From NCBI RefSeq assembly GCF_002104335.1, contig NZ_CP020867.1, forward strand, positions 62,001 through 126,000: a stretch of DNA of 64,000 bases. Reading direction: 5' to 3'. This DNA is from Campylobacter cuniculorum DSM 23162 = LMG 24588. Its GTDB lineage: Bacteria > Campylobacterota > Campylobacteria > Campylobacterales > Campylobacteraceae. The notes below the pieces were generated by a model. The model saw only the letters and a program-made list of their open reading frames with translations. It did not search any database and was not told where the DNA came from. Shown in pieces: positions 1 to 8,682 of the stretch. A program made the translations under genes and the position numbers. How positions within the stretch are numbered: the first letter of the stretch is position 1; every line of letters starts with the position of its first letter.

Positions 1-2316
1 CAAAGGAACCATAACTAAGGATTTTTCCTTTGTTGGACACTCTTGAACACAAAGCTCACAGCCTGTGCAATCAAGCGGAGAAACTTGTATTTTGAAATTT
101 AATTTTTGTCCCTTCGTGCCTTTAGCTTCTAAGAAATGTTCTTTAACACCTCTTGGAGCATTGTTTAATTCTTCTTCATTGATTAAAAATGGGCGGATGA
201 CAGCGTGCGGACAAACTGAAGCACATTGATTGCATTGAATACAATTTTCTTCTATCCATCTTGGCACCATAATCCCTACGCCTCTTTTTTCATATTCTGT
301 CGTTCCGTGTTCAAAACTTCCATCTTCATATCCTAAAAATGCAGAAACAGGTAAATCATCACCTTTAGCAGCATTCATAGGTTTGACAATTTTTTCTACA
401 AATTCTGTGCCTTTATAAACATTGCTTTGTTCTTTTTCTTTGATTTCTAAATTTTTCCACGCAGGATCAACCTCTACTTTTATGAGTCCTTGTGCTCCTA
501 CATCAATGGCTTTATAATTCATTTCAACTATAGCATCACCTTTTTTGCTATAAGATTTGTAGGCAAGTTCTTTCATGTATTTTTGTGCATCTTCGTAAGG
601 TATGATTTGAGCAAGTTTGAAAAAAGCAGATTGCATAATGGTATTTGTGCGGTTTCCAAGCCCTATATCTCTTGCGAGTTTGGTTGCATTGATGATATAA
701 AAATTCACTTCTTTTTCTGCTAAGGTTTTTTTAACAAAATCAGGAAGCTGCCTTATGGTCTCTTTTTCATTCCAAATGCTGTTTAAAAGGAAGGTTCCGC
801 CCTTGCGAATTCCATTTAAAACATCATAAATTTCCAAATATGCTGCCACAGAACAAGCGATAAAATGCGGAGTAGAAACAAGATAAGTTGATCTTATAGG
901 TTTTTTAGAAAATCTTAAATGGCTTCTTGTGTAACCTCCGGATTTCTTAGAATCATAAGCGAAATAAGCCTGTGCGTAAAAATCTGTTTTATCACCGATG
1001 ATTTTAATGGAATTTTTGTTTGCTCCTACAGTCCCATCAGCACCAAGTCCATAAAATAGACATTCTATGGTGCTCTCATCACTTAAAGAAATTTTTTCTC
1101 CCGTTTCTAAAGAAGTATGAGTTACATCATCGACAATACCAATGGTAAAGCCGTTTTTAGGTTTATCGCGTTTAAGATTTTCAAATACAGCAATCATTTG
1201 GGCAGGATCAACATCTTTAGATGAAAGTCCATAGCGTCCGCCCACGATAATAGGAGAAATTTCACTATCATAAAAAGCCGCTCTTACATCTAAATAAAGT
1301 GGCTCTCCAAGACTTCCGGGCTCCTTAGTCCTATCCAAAACAGCAATCTTTTTCACAGATTTTGGCATAACTTCAAAAAAGTATTTTAAGCTAAAAGGGC
1401 GGTAAAGATAAACTTTGAAGACGCCGACTTTTTCACCCTTTGAATTAAGATAATCCACAACCTCTTCAAGAGTTTGAGTCACAGAACCCATTGCAATGAT
1501 GATTCTATCCGGCTCTTCATGTCCATAATAAACAAAGGGCTTATAGGTCCTGCCTGTAATTTTAGAAATTTCTTGCATGTATTCATTGACAACATCAGGT
1601 AAGGCATTATAAAAAGAATTTGTAAGTTCTCGGGTTTGAAAATAAATATCATCATTTTGAGCTGTGCCTCTTGTTTTAGGATTTTCAGGACTTAACGAGG
1701 AATTTCTAAAGGCTAAAACAGCTTCTTTGTCAAGCAAACGACTAAAATGTGCATAATCCATCACTTCAATCTTTTGAATTTCATGGCTTGTCCTAAAGCC
1801 ATCAAAAAAATGTAAAAAAGGAATGCGTCCTTTAATTGCGGCTAAATGTGCAACTCCAGCTAAATCCATAGTTTCTTGCACAGAATGAGAGCAAAGCATT
1901 GCAAAACCGATTTGTCTTGCAGCATAAATATCTTGATGGTCTCCAAAAATAGAAAGGGCTTGAGCAGCTAAGGATCTTGCTGCAACATGGATAACACAAG
2001 GGAGAAGTTGTCCCGCAATTTTATACATATTCGGAATTTTAAGCAACAATCCTTGAGAGGCGGTGTAAGTTGTTGTTAAAGCTCCTGTTTGAAGTGAGCC
2101 ATGAACTGAACCCGCAGCTCCAGCTTCGCTTTGCATTTCGACGATTTTAACAGGCATTCCAAATAAATTTTTCTTCCCTGCAGCTGCCCACATATCTGTA
2201 TAATCAGCCATAGGAGAACTAGGGGTAATAGGATAAATTCCAGCCACTTCAGTAAAAGCATATGCTGCGTATGCAGCTGCTTCGTTTCCATCCATAGTTT
2301 TCATAATCTTATTCAC
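1..2316 (-). CDS. nifJ: Pyruvate:flavodoxin/ferredoxin oxidoreductase, N-terminal 772 codons (runs off left edge)
   Basis: Oxidative decarboxylation of pyruvate to acetyl-CoA, with electrons passed to flavodoxin or ferredoxin; a cytosolic central-metabolism enzyme. The N-terminus has the PFOR signature (YPITPSSPM, then VEMQSEAGAAG). Near the left edge the frame reads a 4Fe-4S cluster stretch (DCTGCELCVQECP). The full protein should be near 1,190 residues, so about a third is missing. I chose the GTG at 2316 because AAGGA lies 7 bases upstream of it; the in-frame ATG at 2304 has no well-placed ribosome binding site. It stands alone behind a strong hairpin that ends the gph transcript. Confidence 0.95.
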   Translation of the reverse strand, partial: MNKIMKTMDGNEAAAYAAYAFTEVAGIYPITPSSPMADYTDMWAAAGKKNLFGMPVKIVEMQSEAGAAGSVHGSLQTGALTTTYTASQGLLLKIPNMYKIAGQLLPCVIHVAARSLAAQALSIFGDHQDIYAARQIGFAMLCSHSVQETMDLAGVAHLAAIKGRIPFLHFFDGFRTSHEIQKIEVMDYAHFSRLLDKEAVLAFRNSSLSPENPKTRGTAQNDDIYFQTRELTNSFYNALPDVVNEYMQEISKITGRTYKPFVYYGHEEPDRIIIAMGSVTQTLEEVVDYLNSKGEKVGVFKVYLYRPFSLKYFFEVMPKSVKKIAVLDRTKEPGSLGEPLYLDVRAAFYDSEISPIIVGGRYGLSSKDVDPAQMIAVFENLKRDKPKNGFTIGIVDDVTHTSLETGEKISLSDESTIECLFYGLGADGTVGANKNSIKIIGDKTDFYAQAYFAYDSKKSGGYTRSHLRFSKKPIRSTYLVSTPHFIACSVAAYLEIYDVLNGIRKGGTFLLNSIWNEKETIRQLPDFVKKTLAEKEVNFYIINATKLARDIGLGNRTNTIMQSAFFKLAQIIPYEDAQKYMKELAYKSYSKKGDAIVEMNYKAIDVGAQGLIKVEVDPAWKNLEIKEKEQSNVYKGTEFVEKIVKPMNAAKGDDLPVSAFLGYEDGSFEHGTTEYEKRGVGIMVPRWIEENCIQCNQCASVCPHAVIRPFLINEEELNNAPRGVKEHFLEAKGTKGQKLNFKIQVSPLDCTGCELCVQECPTKEKSLVMVPL

Positions 2317-2391
2317 TATTTTATCCTTAAAAATTTTACATAAATCTTAAAAAATATAATATATATACTATACTTAAAAAATTATTAATAA

Positions 2392-2419
2392 ACAAAAAAT
2401 AAAACCCAAATATTTGGGT
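2392..2419 (-). terminator. Intrinsic terminator of the cadF-gph transcript
   Basis: A perfect 16-base palindrome (ACCCAAATATTTGGGT, 2404-2419) lies just behind the gph stop codon. On the minus strand it is followed by a T-rich tail. The remaining spacer to the nifJ start (2317-2391) is AT-rich and should hold the nifJ promoter; I see several TATATT-like -10 candidates and cannot choose between them. Confidence 0.75.
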
Positions 2420-2424
2420 AAATC

Positions 2425-3066
2425 CTATAAATATTTTATATAGCATACAGCTTCATAGGCATTTTGCTTAATAAGCTCACTATAATTTTTCAAACTTTCT
2501 TTACTCTCATAGCCACAATTTAGTGCTATGTAAGATATTTCAGCCGCCTTTGCTGCCAAAATGTCAAGTTTTGTATCTCCTATCATAAAGGCGTTTTTTC
2601 TGTCTTTATTAAGAATCGATAAAGCTTTAAAAATAGATTCCGGATGAGGTTTAGCAAATCGAACATCATCATAGCAAACTAAAGCCTTGAAAAAATGATT
2701 GATTTTTAAAAATTCAAGCAAAGGCTTAGTAAAACAAGAATGCTTTGTGGTTACGACGGCTAAGTCAGCAAATCCATTTGCTAATTCCAAAGCTTCTTTT
2801 ACTTGAGGTAAAAGATGAGTTTGCTCAAGATAAATTTGATGATATTTTTTACGATACTCTTCGATAAAATCCCCAGCGAGTTCTTCTTTGTCTTTATAAA
2901 GTTTTATAAAAATTTCATCTAGAGTAAAACCTATTAATTTTTTAATATCATTATCTAAAGCAGGTTTTAAACCCAAAATTTTAAAGGCACTTTTGCAAGA
3001 ATCTAAAATGGCAGTGGTAGAATCTACCAAAGTGCCATCTAAATCAAACAAAAGCGTCTTTTTCAT
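2425..3066 (-). CDS. gph: HAD-superfamily phosphatase, phosphoglycolate phosphatase-like
   Basis: A small cytosolic haloacid dehalogenase-type phosphatase of 213 residues. Motif I is FDLDGTLVDS with nucleophile Asp8 and acid Asp10. The late acidic motif GDTKLDILAA is also present. The likely substrates are phosphoglycolate or a similar small phosphate ester, but specificity cannot be read from the motifs. It lies six bases downstream of cadF and probably shares its transcript. This is the same neighbour arrangement as in C. jejuni. Confidence 0.88.
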   Translation of the reverse strand: MKKTLLFDLDGTLVDSTTAILDSCKSAFKILGLKPALDNDIKKLIGFTLDEIFIKLYKDKEELAGDFIEEYRKKYHQIYLEQTHLLPQVKEALELANGFADLAVVTTKHSCFTKPLLEFLKINHFFKALVCYDDVRFAKPHPESIFKALSILNKDRKNAFMIGDTKLDILAAKAAEISYIALNCGYESKESLKNYSELIKQNAYEAVCYIKYL

Positions 3067-3072
3067 AGAAGC

Positions 3073-4035
3073 TTATTGTAAAAAGAATTTAGCTTCAACC
3101 CTTCTATTATCGGCTCTACCTTCTTTAGTAGCATTGCTTGATCTTGGTTTATCTGGTCCATAGCCCTTAGTTTGAATACGACTTTTTTCTACCCCAAATT
3201 TTTCAAGTTCTTTAGCCACGCTTTCAGCTCTACGTTCAGAAAGTTTTTGATTGTAAGCTCTTGCACCTGTATTATCAGTGTGTCCTTCTAAAATTGTATT
3301 GTATTTTTCGTTTTCATCTAAAATTTTAGCAATCTCTTTGATTCTTTCTTCAAAAACCGGATTAATATTAGTTTTATCAAAACCGAAATGTCCCTCTAAA
3401 TGAATGGTTTTTTCGCAACCATTTTCGTCAAGCAAAGCTCCATCTCTTGGAGGAGTAGGGCAGATTGGTTTTTGAATCGCTTGAGTTGTTGGAGCAACAG
3501 CTTCTTGTTTGCCTCCAAATCCAAAACTAATTCCTACGCTAGAAATCCATTGATGATGTGCATCGTTAAAACCAATTTGGTCTCTTGTTTCAAGTCTTAA
3601 GGCTACAGAATCAGTTAATCTGTATTTTAAACCCGCACCATAATGACCAAAACCACCATCTTTATTATCTCTTGAAGTATCTAAATCCGGATTAGAAAAA
3701 TTCTCATAACCTGCACCTATTAAGCCATAGAGATAAAAACTTTGTCCCAAATCAATACCTTTAATAACACTTAAATAAGTCTTAGTTAAGTCTGTATCTT
3801 GAGCAACATTATTGTATTTTATCCCTGAATAATGCTCAAGTCCAAGCTCAATTTGATCAAGGAAAAAATCATCAAAATGATACCCAAATCTTATGCCCGG
3901 AGCCCCTCTATCATCAAGGTCTAAATTTCCTTCAAAAACTCCATAACTAAAAGTTGGAGTGATTTCAAATTTAACATTAGAGTCTGCTCCAAATAAAACA
4001 CCTGCCAAACCTAAACATAAAAACACCTTTTTCAT
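3073..4035 (-). CDS. cadF: CadF, outer-membrane fibronectin-binding adhesin of the OmpA family
   Basis: A surface adhesin that binds host fibronectin and aids invasion. It has a signal peptide ([17 protein letters not shown]), an N-terminal beta-barrel of about 180 residues, and a C-terminal OmpA-type peptidoglycan-binding domain ([21 protein letters not shown]). The start is the ATG at 4035, preceded by AAGGAG. A longer frame to 4185 exists, but it would run across the promoter and into rpsI. The four-residue fibronectin motif reported as FRLS in C. jejuni reads YRLT here (residues 138-141). The barrel loop before it ([16 protein letters not shown]) looks longer than in C. jejuni. Confidence 0.95.
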   Translation of the reverse strand: MKKVFLCLGLAGVLFGADSNVKFEITPTFSYGVFEGNLDLDDRGAPGIRFGYHFDDFFLDQIELGLEHYSGIKYNNVAQDTDLTKTYLSVIKGIDLGQSFYLYGLIGAGYENFSNPDLDTSRDNKDGGFGHYGAGLKYRLTDSVALRLETRDQIGFNDAHHQWISSVGISFGFGGKQEAVAPTTQAIQKPICPTPPRDGALLDENGCEKTIHLEGHFGFDKTNINPVFEERIKEIAKILDENEKYNTILEGHTDNTGARAYNQKLSERRAESVAKELEKFGVEKSRIQTKGYGPDKPRSSNATKEGRADNRRVEAKFFLQ

Positions 4036-4080
4036 TAAAGAATACTCCTTGTAAAAATTTAAATGTAAAAACATGCCACA

Positions 4081-4089
4081 ATTATAGCA
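4081..4089 (-). promoter_or_regulatory. Extended -10 promoter of cadF
   Basis: On the minus strand the spacer between rpsI and cadF reads TGCTATAAT, a perfect extended -10 element. Transcription should begin near 4074, giving a leader of about 40 bases that carries AAGGAG. Confidence 0.7.
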
Positions 4090-4123
4090 TAAAAAATAAA
4101 AATTAAAGTAAAAAACTGAAAAA

Positions 4124-4513
4124 TTATCGTTTAGAAAATTGCGGACTTCTCCTTGCTTTTCTACGACCATATTTCTTACGTTCAACGCTTCTGCTGTCTC
4201 GAGTGAGCAATCCTACAGGTTTAAGTAAAGCTCTAAAATCTGCATCTATAGCTGCTAAAGCTCTTGAAATTCCATGTCTTAAAGCTTCAGCTTGAGCACT
4301 ATAACCACCGCCTAAAGTTGTCGCTTTAATGTCTATAGAATTTTCTTGTTTGGTGACGAGCAGAGGTTGAATCACTTTAAGCTTAATTGCTTCATGCCCT
4401 CCAAGCCAAGTGTTTAAATCAACACCATTGACACTGATTTTACCACTACCTGATTTTATCCAAACTTTCGCAATAGCGGTTTTCCTTTTACCTGTTGCGT
4501 ATGTTGTTGCCAT
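4124..4513 (-). CDS. rpsI: 30S ribosomal protein S9
   Basis: A 129-residue component of the small subunit head. The family pattern is clear: [14 protein letters not shown] at the start and the basic tail [17 protein letters not shown], which reaches the P-site. The ATG at 4513 (MATTYATG) is preferred over one two codons upstream. GAAGGA sits at the end of rplM, whose stop ends two bases before this start. It is cotranscribed with L13, as is usual in bacteria. Confidence 0.97.
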   Translation of the reverse strand: MATTYATGKRKTAIAKVWIKSGSGKISVNGVDLNTWLGGHEAIKLKVIQPLLVTKQENSIDIKATTLGGGYSAQAEALRHGISRALAAIDADFRALLKPVGLLTRDSRSVERKKYGRRKARRSPQFSKR

Positions 4514-4515
4514 AA

Positions 4516-4941
4516 TCATTTTCCTTCTTTAGCAAGTTGTGCAGTGTGTGGATGCTCACTGCCTGAATAAATTTTAAGTTTTTTAAGCATTGCCCTGCCT
4601 AAATTTGTTTTAGGAAGCATACCCCTGACAGCTAATTTATATAATTTTACGGGATTTTTTTCAAGTAAATCTCCAAATTTTTCACTTTTAACACTCCCAA
4701 AATACCCTGAATGTCTATGATAAAGTTTATTTTGAGCCTTATTAATTCCTGTAAAGATAGCTTTTGAAGCATTGATGATGATGACATAATCTCCGCAATC
4801 AACATTAGGAGTGAAATAAGGTTTGTTTTTACCTCTTAAAATTGCTGCAACTTCAGTTAAAAGACGCCCGAAAATTTTACCTTCAGCATCTAAAACAATC
4901 CATTCTCGTTTTATTTCGTTTGGCTTTGCTATTTTTGTCAT
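4516..4941 (-). CDS. rplM: 50S ribosomal protein L13
   Basis: A 141-residue large-subunit assembly protein. It shows [14 protein letters not shown], the DYVIIINA core and the RAVRGMLPK-type segment (here [14 protein letters not shown]). It is the first gene of the rplM-rpsI operon. AAAGG precedes the start, and a clean minus-strand TATAAT lies about 37 bases upstream. Confidence 0.97.
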   Translation of the reverse strand: MTKIAKPNEIKREWIVLDAEGKIFGRLLTEVAAILRGKNKPYFTPNVDCGDYVIIINASKAIFTGINKAQNKLYHRHSGYFGSVKSEKFGDLLEKNPVKLYKLAVRGMLPKTNLGRAMLKKLKIYSGSEHPHTAQLAKEGK

Positions 4942-4977
4942 AATTTTACCTTTGCCAAAAAATTTTTTAGAAATGTG

Positions 4978-4983
4978 ATTATA
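4978..4983 (-). promoter_or_regulatory. -10 element of the rplM-rpsI operon
   Basis: On the minus strand a TATAAT hexamer lies upstream of rplM in a T-rich run, the usual form of Campylobacter sigma-70 promoters, which lack a conserved -35. The predicted leader is about 30 bases. Confidence 0.6.
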
Positions 4984-5153
4984 TTTATTTTTTCTTATAT
5001 TAAACTTAAATTAAGTATATTTTAAGATATTTTTGTATTAAAGCTTTTACTTTATTTAAGACCATGATTTTTATATTTTTAAAATCAGCAGGAATTTATG
5101 TCATTAAGCCGTATTTAGTCCATTTTTTGATTTTTCAATCAACGATTTCAATG

Positions 5154-5270
5154 TATAATTATAACCTAAAATAATATAAAAATCGATTTTCTAAAATTTT
5201 AAATAAACCAGACATAAAAAAGGGCGATGAAATGATAAATAAGTCTTTATTTTCTCGCTTTTGTTTTTAA
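5154..5270 (+). ncRNA. Candidate small RNA in the rplM-ahpC spacer
   Basis: The gene-free spacer 4942-5437 has a good plus-strand promoter. TGTATAAT (-10 at 5154-5159) is preceded by regularly spaced T runs. About 65 bases further on comes a hairpin with outer arms GCGA (5224-5227) and TCGC (5255-5258), and an inner AAATAA/TTATTT pairing. It is followed by TTTTGTTTTT. No open frame with a ribosome binding site lies between. The predicted transcript is about 100 bases, from about 5166. The hairpin also has a T-rich tail on the other strand, so it could instead be a two-way terminator. Confidence 0.4.
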
Positions 5271-5380
5271 AATTTAACATTATTAAAATAAGATTTTTAA
5301 AAAATATTATTTTTTAACATTTTAATACAAACTTCTAAACTTTTTTAAAAAAATTCTTAAATAAATTATAGAAAAATAAT

Positions 5381-5414
5381 AATCACAGCCTCTCTAATCT
5401 AAAAAGCTGTGATT
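5381..5414 (-). terminator. Probable terminator behind ahpC
   Basis: A 9-base inverted repeat, AATCACAGC and GCTGTGATT, with a 16-base loop lies 24 bases downstream of the ahpC stop. The minus-strand tail is only moderately T-rich. Confidence 0.5.
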
Positions 5415-5437
5415 TAAATGTGATTTAAATTTAAAAA

Positions 5438-6034
5438 TTATAATTTTCCTTCATTTTTACCAAGATAATCAGCCACTCCCTTAGGATTAGCCTTCATTCC
5501 TTCATCGCCCTTGTGCCAGCCTGCTGGACAAACTTCTCCATGTTCATTAGTGAAGAGCATAGTATCAACCATTCTGATCATTTCATCAATATTTCTACCA
5601 AGAGGCAAGTCATTGATAACTGCATGACGCACAGTGCCGTCTGCATCTAAAAGGAAAGACCCGCGAAGTGCAACAGCCTCACCATACAATACATCAAAAT
5701 TTCTTGCAATTTGTTTGGTTAAATCTGCAACCAAAGGAAATTTGACTTGTCCTATACCCCCTTGATTTACCGGAGTATTTTTCCAAGCAAAGTGTGAAAA
5801 TTCATTGTCTCCAGAAATTCCTATAACTTCAATCCCTCTATTTTTAAATTCTTGATATCTTTTATCAAAAGCTATAATTTCTGAAGGACATACAAAAGTA
5901 AAATCTTTTGGATAGAAAAATACCACAGCACCTTTTGGACCTATATTTTTGTAAAGATTGAAATCCCCAACGATTTCATTGTTTCCTAATACTGCTGGAG
6001 CAGTAAAATCTAAAGCTTTTTTTGTAACAATCAT
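5438..6034 (-). CDS. ahpC: AhpC/Tsa-type 2-Cys peroxiredoxin
   Basis: Reduces hydrogen peroxide and organic hydroperoxides in the cytosol. The 198-residue protein has the peroxidatic cysteine in TFVCPSEI (Cys49) and the resolving cysteine in GEVCPAGWHKG near residue 170, as in typical 2-Cys enzymes. It is divergent from fdxA across a 300-base spacer, as in C. jejuni, where the pair belongs to the oxidative-stress and iron response. Control by PerR or Fur is inferred from that relation, not seen as a proven box. Confidence 0.96.
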   Translation of the reverse strand: MIVTKKALDFTAPAVLGNNEIVGDFNLYKNIGPKGAVVFFYPKDFTFVCPSEIIAFDKRYQEFKNRGIEVIGISGDNEFSHFAWKNTPVNQGGIGQVKFPLVADLTKQIARNFDVLYGEAVALRGSFLLDADGTVRHAVINDLPLGRNIDEMIRMVDTMLFTNEHGEVCPAGWHKGDEGMKANPKGVADYLGKNEGKL

Positions 6035-6334
6035 TCTTGTTTCTCCTAAATAATAAATTTTATTGATGGCGAAATTATATCGTTTAAAACTTTAAAAACT
6101 TTTAAACAAGAAAAATAATGTTGATTTTTTGTGTTGTATATTTTTTTAAAAAAATATTTTTTGAATTTTTTGATAAATTATCTTTAAACAAAGCCTAAAT
6201 TTTGAGAAATATTTGGCTTAAGAATTTAAATATTATCAAAATATTATTTTTTTGATTATCAAAATTTAAGAATTGATATATTAAAATATATCTTCAACAA
6301 TAAAAATTTAAATTTTGCTAAATAAGGAGAAAAA
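6035..6334. promoter_or_regulatory. Divergent ahpC/fdxA control region
   Basis: This AT-rich spacer has three visible structures. Near 6190-6221 is an inverted repeat (AAGCCTAAAT and ATTTGGCTT). The unit ATTATCAAAAT occurs twice, at 6232-6242 and 6255-6265. At 6275-6292 is an inverted repeat with arms GATATATT and AATATATC around two A bases, close to the expected fdxA promoter. They are plausible regulator sites, but a given regulator cannot be assigned by eye. The fdxA start has a strong AAGGAG. Confidence 0.5.
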
Positions 6335-6619
6335 ATGGCGGTAAAGATTACAGATATTTGTATAGCTTGTGGTTCTTGTATTGATGAGTGTCCGGTTTCT
6401 GCTATTGTAGATGATAGCAATAACCCTGAAGGTGCAGACAGATATTATGTCTATGCAGACAAATGCGTTGAATGTGTAGGGCACAATGACCAACCAGCCT
6501 GTGCAAGTGCTTGTCCAACAGATGGTTGTATCGTTTGGAGTGAGGTTGTATCAGGACAACCAAGTCGCGATAATATAGGTGCTGATATGAGAAAAGGAGA
6601 CACTCCGGTTTTTGCTTAA
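6335..6619 (+). CDS. fdxA: Ferredoxin with two [4Fe-4S] motifs
   Basis: A small cytosolic electron carrier of 94 residues. The two cysteine groups are visible: CIACGSCIDECP near residues 10-21 and CVECVGHNDQPACASACP in the middle. The insertion in the second motif is typical of Campylobacter and Helicobacter FdxA. It may accept electrons from pyruvate or 2-oxoglutarate oxidoreductases. A terminator-like hairpin separates it from ndk. Confidence 0.95.
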   Translation: MAVKITDICIACGSCIDECPVSAIVDDSNNPEGADRYYVYADKCVECVGHNDQPACASACPTDGCIVWSEVVSGQPSRDNIGADMRKGDTPVFA

Positions 6620-6633
6620 TCTCAAAAATCAAA

Positions 6634-6661
6634 ATAAAGCTAGTTTTTATACTAGCTTTAT
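6634..6661 (+). terminator. Hairpin terminator behind fdxA
   Basis: A perfect 11-base stem, ATAAAGCTAGT and ACTAGCTTTAT, with a 6-base loop lies 14 bases past the fdxA stop. The following sequence is only weakly T-rich, so some read-through into ndk is possible. Confidence 0.6.
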
Positions 6662-6754
6662 CCTCGATTTTAAAATCAAATTTTAACTTCTTTTAAAACA
6701 AAATTAATTATAATCCAAATTTTAGTTTAAAATATTAAGGAGTATGATTTAATC

Positions 6755-7168
6755 ATGGAAAGAACTCTATCGATTATTAAACCTGATGCTGTAAAAAAAG
6801 GAGTGATAGGAAAAATCTTAGATCGTTTTGAAAGCAATGGACTAAGAATAGTAGCGATGAAAAAAATTCAATTGAGCAAAGAGCAGGCTCAAAATTTTTA
6901 CGCTGTGCATAAAGACAGACCTTTTTTTAATGATTTGGTAAAATTTATGATTAGCGGTCCCGTCGTTGTTTCGGTTTTGGAAGGCGATAATGCTGTGCTT
7001 AAAAACAGAGATTTAATGGGAGCAACAAATCCAAAAGAAGCTAAAGCCGGGACAATAAGGGCTGATTTTGCTGAAAACATCGATGCAAATGCTGTGCATG
7101 GAAGCGATAGTTTGGAAAATGCAAAGATTGAGATTGAATTCTTTTTCAAAGCTGATGAACTTTCTTAA
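6755..7168 (+). CDS. ndk: Nucleoside diphosphate kinase
   Basis: Transfers the gamma-phosphate of ATP to nucleoside diphosphates. The 137-residue protein carries the signature NAVHGSD with phospho-accepting His115, and the N-terminal [12 protein letters not shown]. It is the first gene of a tight plus-strand run (ndk, YceD-like, rpmF, plsX, fabH). The stop codon directly abuts the next start codon. Confidence 0.97.
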   Translation: MERTLSIIKPDAVKKGVIGKILDRFESNGLRIVAMKKIQLSKEQAQNFYAVHKDRPFFNDLVKFMISGPVVVSVLEGDNAVLKNRDLMGATNPKEAKAGTIRADFAENIDANAVHGSDSLENAKIEIEFFFKADELS

Positions 7169-7525
7169 ATGAAAATTGCTTTTTCTAAGCTCAATAATAC
7201 ACCTTATCCTTTCAAACTCGACCTTGAAAATATAGTTTTTGAAGGGAATATGGTTAAAATAAATCCTAAGCTTGTTAAAATCAATGCTACAATGAAAGGA
7301 TTTGTTTATAGACCTTGCGATCGATGTGGAGAGGAGTTGGAGCTTGATATTGATGAAGAGTTAGAAATTTTTGCAAGTGATGGTTTATTTAAAGATATAC
7401 AAAATGAATTGAGCAATACCATTGAATTTTTTGATTCTCAAATCGATTTAATGGAAATTGCTGTCAGTGAATTTGAAGCTTATTTGAGCGATTATTTTTA
7501 TTGCAAGAATTGCAGTGAAGACTAA
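7169..7525 (+). CDS. YceD/DUF177 family protein
   Basis: A 118-residue protein of the YceD (DUF177) family, which lies immediately upstream of rpmF in many bacteria and is linked to ribosomal RNA or large-subunit biogenesis. Two CxxC pairs, PCDRCGEE in the middle and YCKNC at the end, suggest a bound metal. The start codon directly follows the ndk stop. The biochemical role is not established. Confidence 0.8.
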   Translation: MKIAFSKLNNTPYPFKLDLENIVFEGNMVKINPKLVKINATMKGFVYRPCDRCGEELELDIDEELEIFASDGLFKDIQNELSNTIEFFDSQIDLMEIAVSEFEAYLSDYFYCKNCSED

Positions 7526-7545
7526 ATTGACAAAAAGGAGAAAAA

Positions 7546-7692
7546 ATGGCAGTGCCTAAAAGAAGAGTGAGCAAAACTCGTGCAGCTAAACGGAGAACTC
7601 ATTATAAAATCACCCTTGTTAAGCCTGTGAAAGATAAAGATGGAAGCTATAAAATGCCACATCGTATCAATCCTGTAACTAAGGAATATTAA
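7546..7692 (+). CDS. rpmF: 50S ribosomal protein L32
   Basis: A 48-residue basic protein beginning [19 protein letters not shown], the L32 signature. It lacks the zinc-binding cysteines of some L32 forms. AAGGAG stands 5 bases before the ATG. The order YceD-rpmF-plsX-fabH is widely conserved and couples ribosome and fatty-acid synthesis genes. Confidence 0.95.
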   Translation: MAVPKRRVSKTRAAKRRTHYKITLVKPVKDKDGSYKMPHRINPVTKEY

Positions 7693-7695
7693 TCG

Positions 7696-8682
7696 ATGAT
7701 AAACATTGCCATCGATGCAATGGGAGGAGATTTTGGAGAAAAGCCTATTATACAAGGTGTTGTGGAGGCTTTAAATCAAAAGCCTTTTCATGCTATCTTA
7801 GTTGGAAATTCTAAGCTTTTGCAAAGTCAAATTCCAAAACATTTGGAGCAATACATTAAATACGAAGAGGCTGATGAAGTTTTTCTTATGAACGAAAATG
7901 CTACCGATGTTTTAAAACGCAAAGAAACAACGATTTATAAAGCTATAGAGCTTGTAAAAACCGGAAAAGCTCAAGCTGTGGTTTCAGCCGGGCATAGTGG
8001 TGCAAGTATGTCTTTAGCGACCTTGAAACTTGGACGGCTCAAAAATGTTTTAAGACCAGCGATTGCGACCTTAATGCCAAATATTTCGGGTAAGACTTTG
8101 CTTTTAGATGTGGGGGCAAACGCGGATTGTAAGAGTGAAAATTTATTTCAATTCGCGGTTATGGGAGAAACTTATGCAAAAGAAGTGATGAAAATCACAA
8201 AGCCGAGATTGGCTTTGCTTTCAAATGGAGAAGAAGATTGCAAAGGCAATGAATTGACTAAGGAAACACATCGGTTAATGAAAAAACTTACAAATTTTGT
8301 AGGAAATGCTGAAGGCAGAGATATTTTTAATGGAAATATTGATGTATTAATATGCGATGGTTTTAGCGGAAATATCATTTTAAAATCTTGTGAAGGGGTT
8401 GCAGGTGCAATTTTTCAAATTTTAAAGGATGAAATCAAACAATCTTTGCTTTCAAAAATCGGAGCAATTCTTCTTAAGCCTTGTTTTTACAGACTTAAAA
8501 AACACATAGATTGGCAAGAATATGGCGGAGCACCTTTGCTTGGAGTTAAAGGCTGTGTGATTATCTCTCATGGCAAAAGCGATTCAAGAGCTATTAAAAA
8601 TGCTATTTTTCAAGCTATAAATTTTAGTCAATCCCAAATCAATGAAGTTATAGAAAATGAACTCGAAAAATTTAACACCTAA
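7696..8682 (+). CDS. plsX: Phosphate acyltransferase PlsX
   Basis: Converts acyl-ACP to acyl-phosphate for phosphatidic acid synthesis; a peripheral membrane enzyme of 328 residues. Family motifs include [12 protein letters not shown] at the N-terminus, SAGHSGASM, and [15 protein letters not shown]. It follows rpmF by three bases, and its 3' end overlaps the fabH start by 26 bases. Confidence 0.96.
   Translation: MINIAIDAMGGDFGEKPIIQGVVEALNQKPFHAILVGNSKLLQSQIPKHLEQYIKYEEADEVFLMNENATDVLKRKETTIYKAIELVKTGKAQAVVSAGHSGASMSLATLKLGRLKNVLRPAIATLMPNISGKTLLLDVGANADCKSENLFQFAVMGETYAKEVMKITKPRLALLSNGEEDCKGNELTKETHRLMKKLTNFVGNAEGRDIFNGNIDVLICDGFSGNIILKSCEGVAGAIFQILKDEIKQSLLSKIGAILLKPCFYRLKKHIDWQEYGGAPLLGVKGCVIISHGKSDSRAIKNAIFQAINFSQSQINEVIENELEKFNT

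Noticed and set aside
4036-4185. Longer CadF with 50 extra N-terminal residues
   Set aside because: It would cross the TGCTATAAT promoter and enter rpsI. The ATG at 4035 has AAGGAG and begins a perfect signal peptide.
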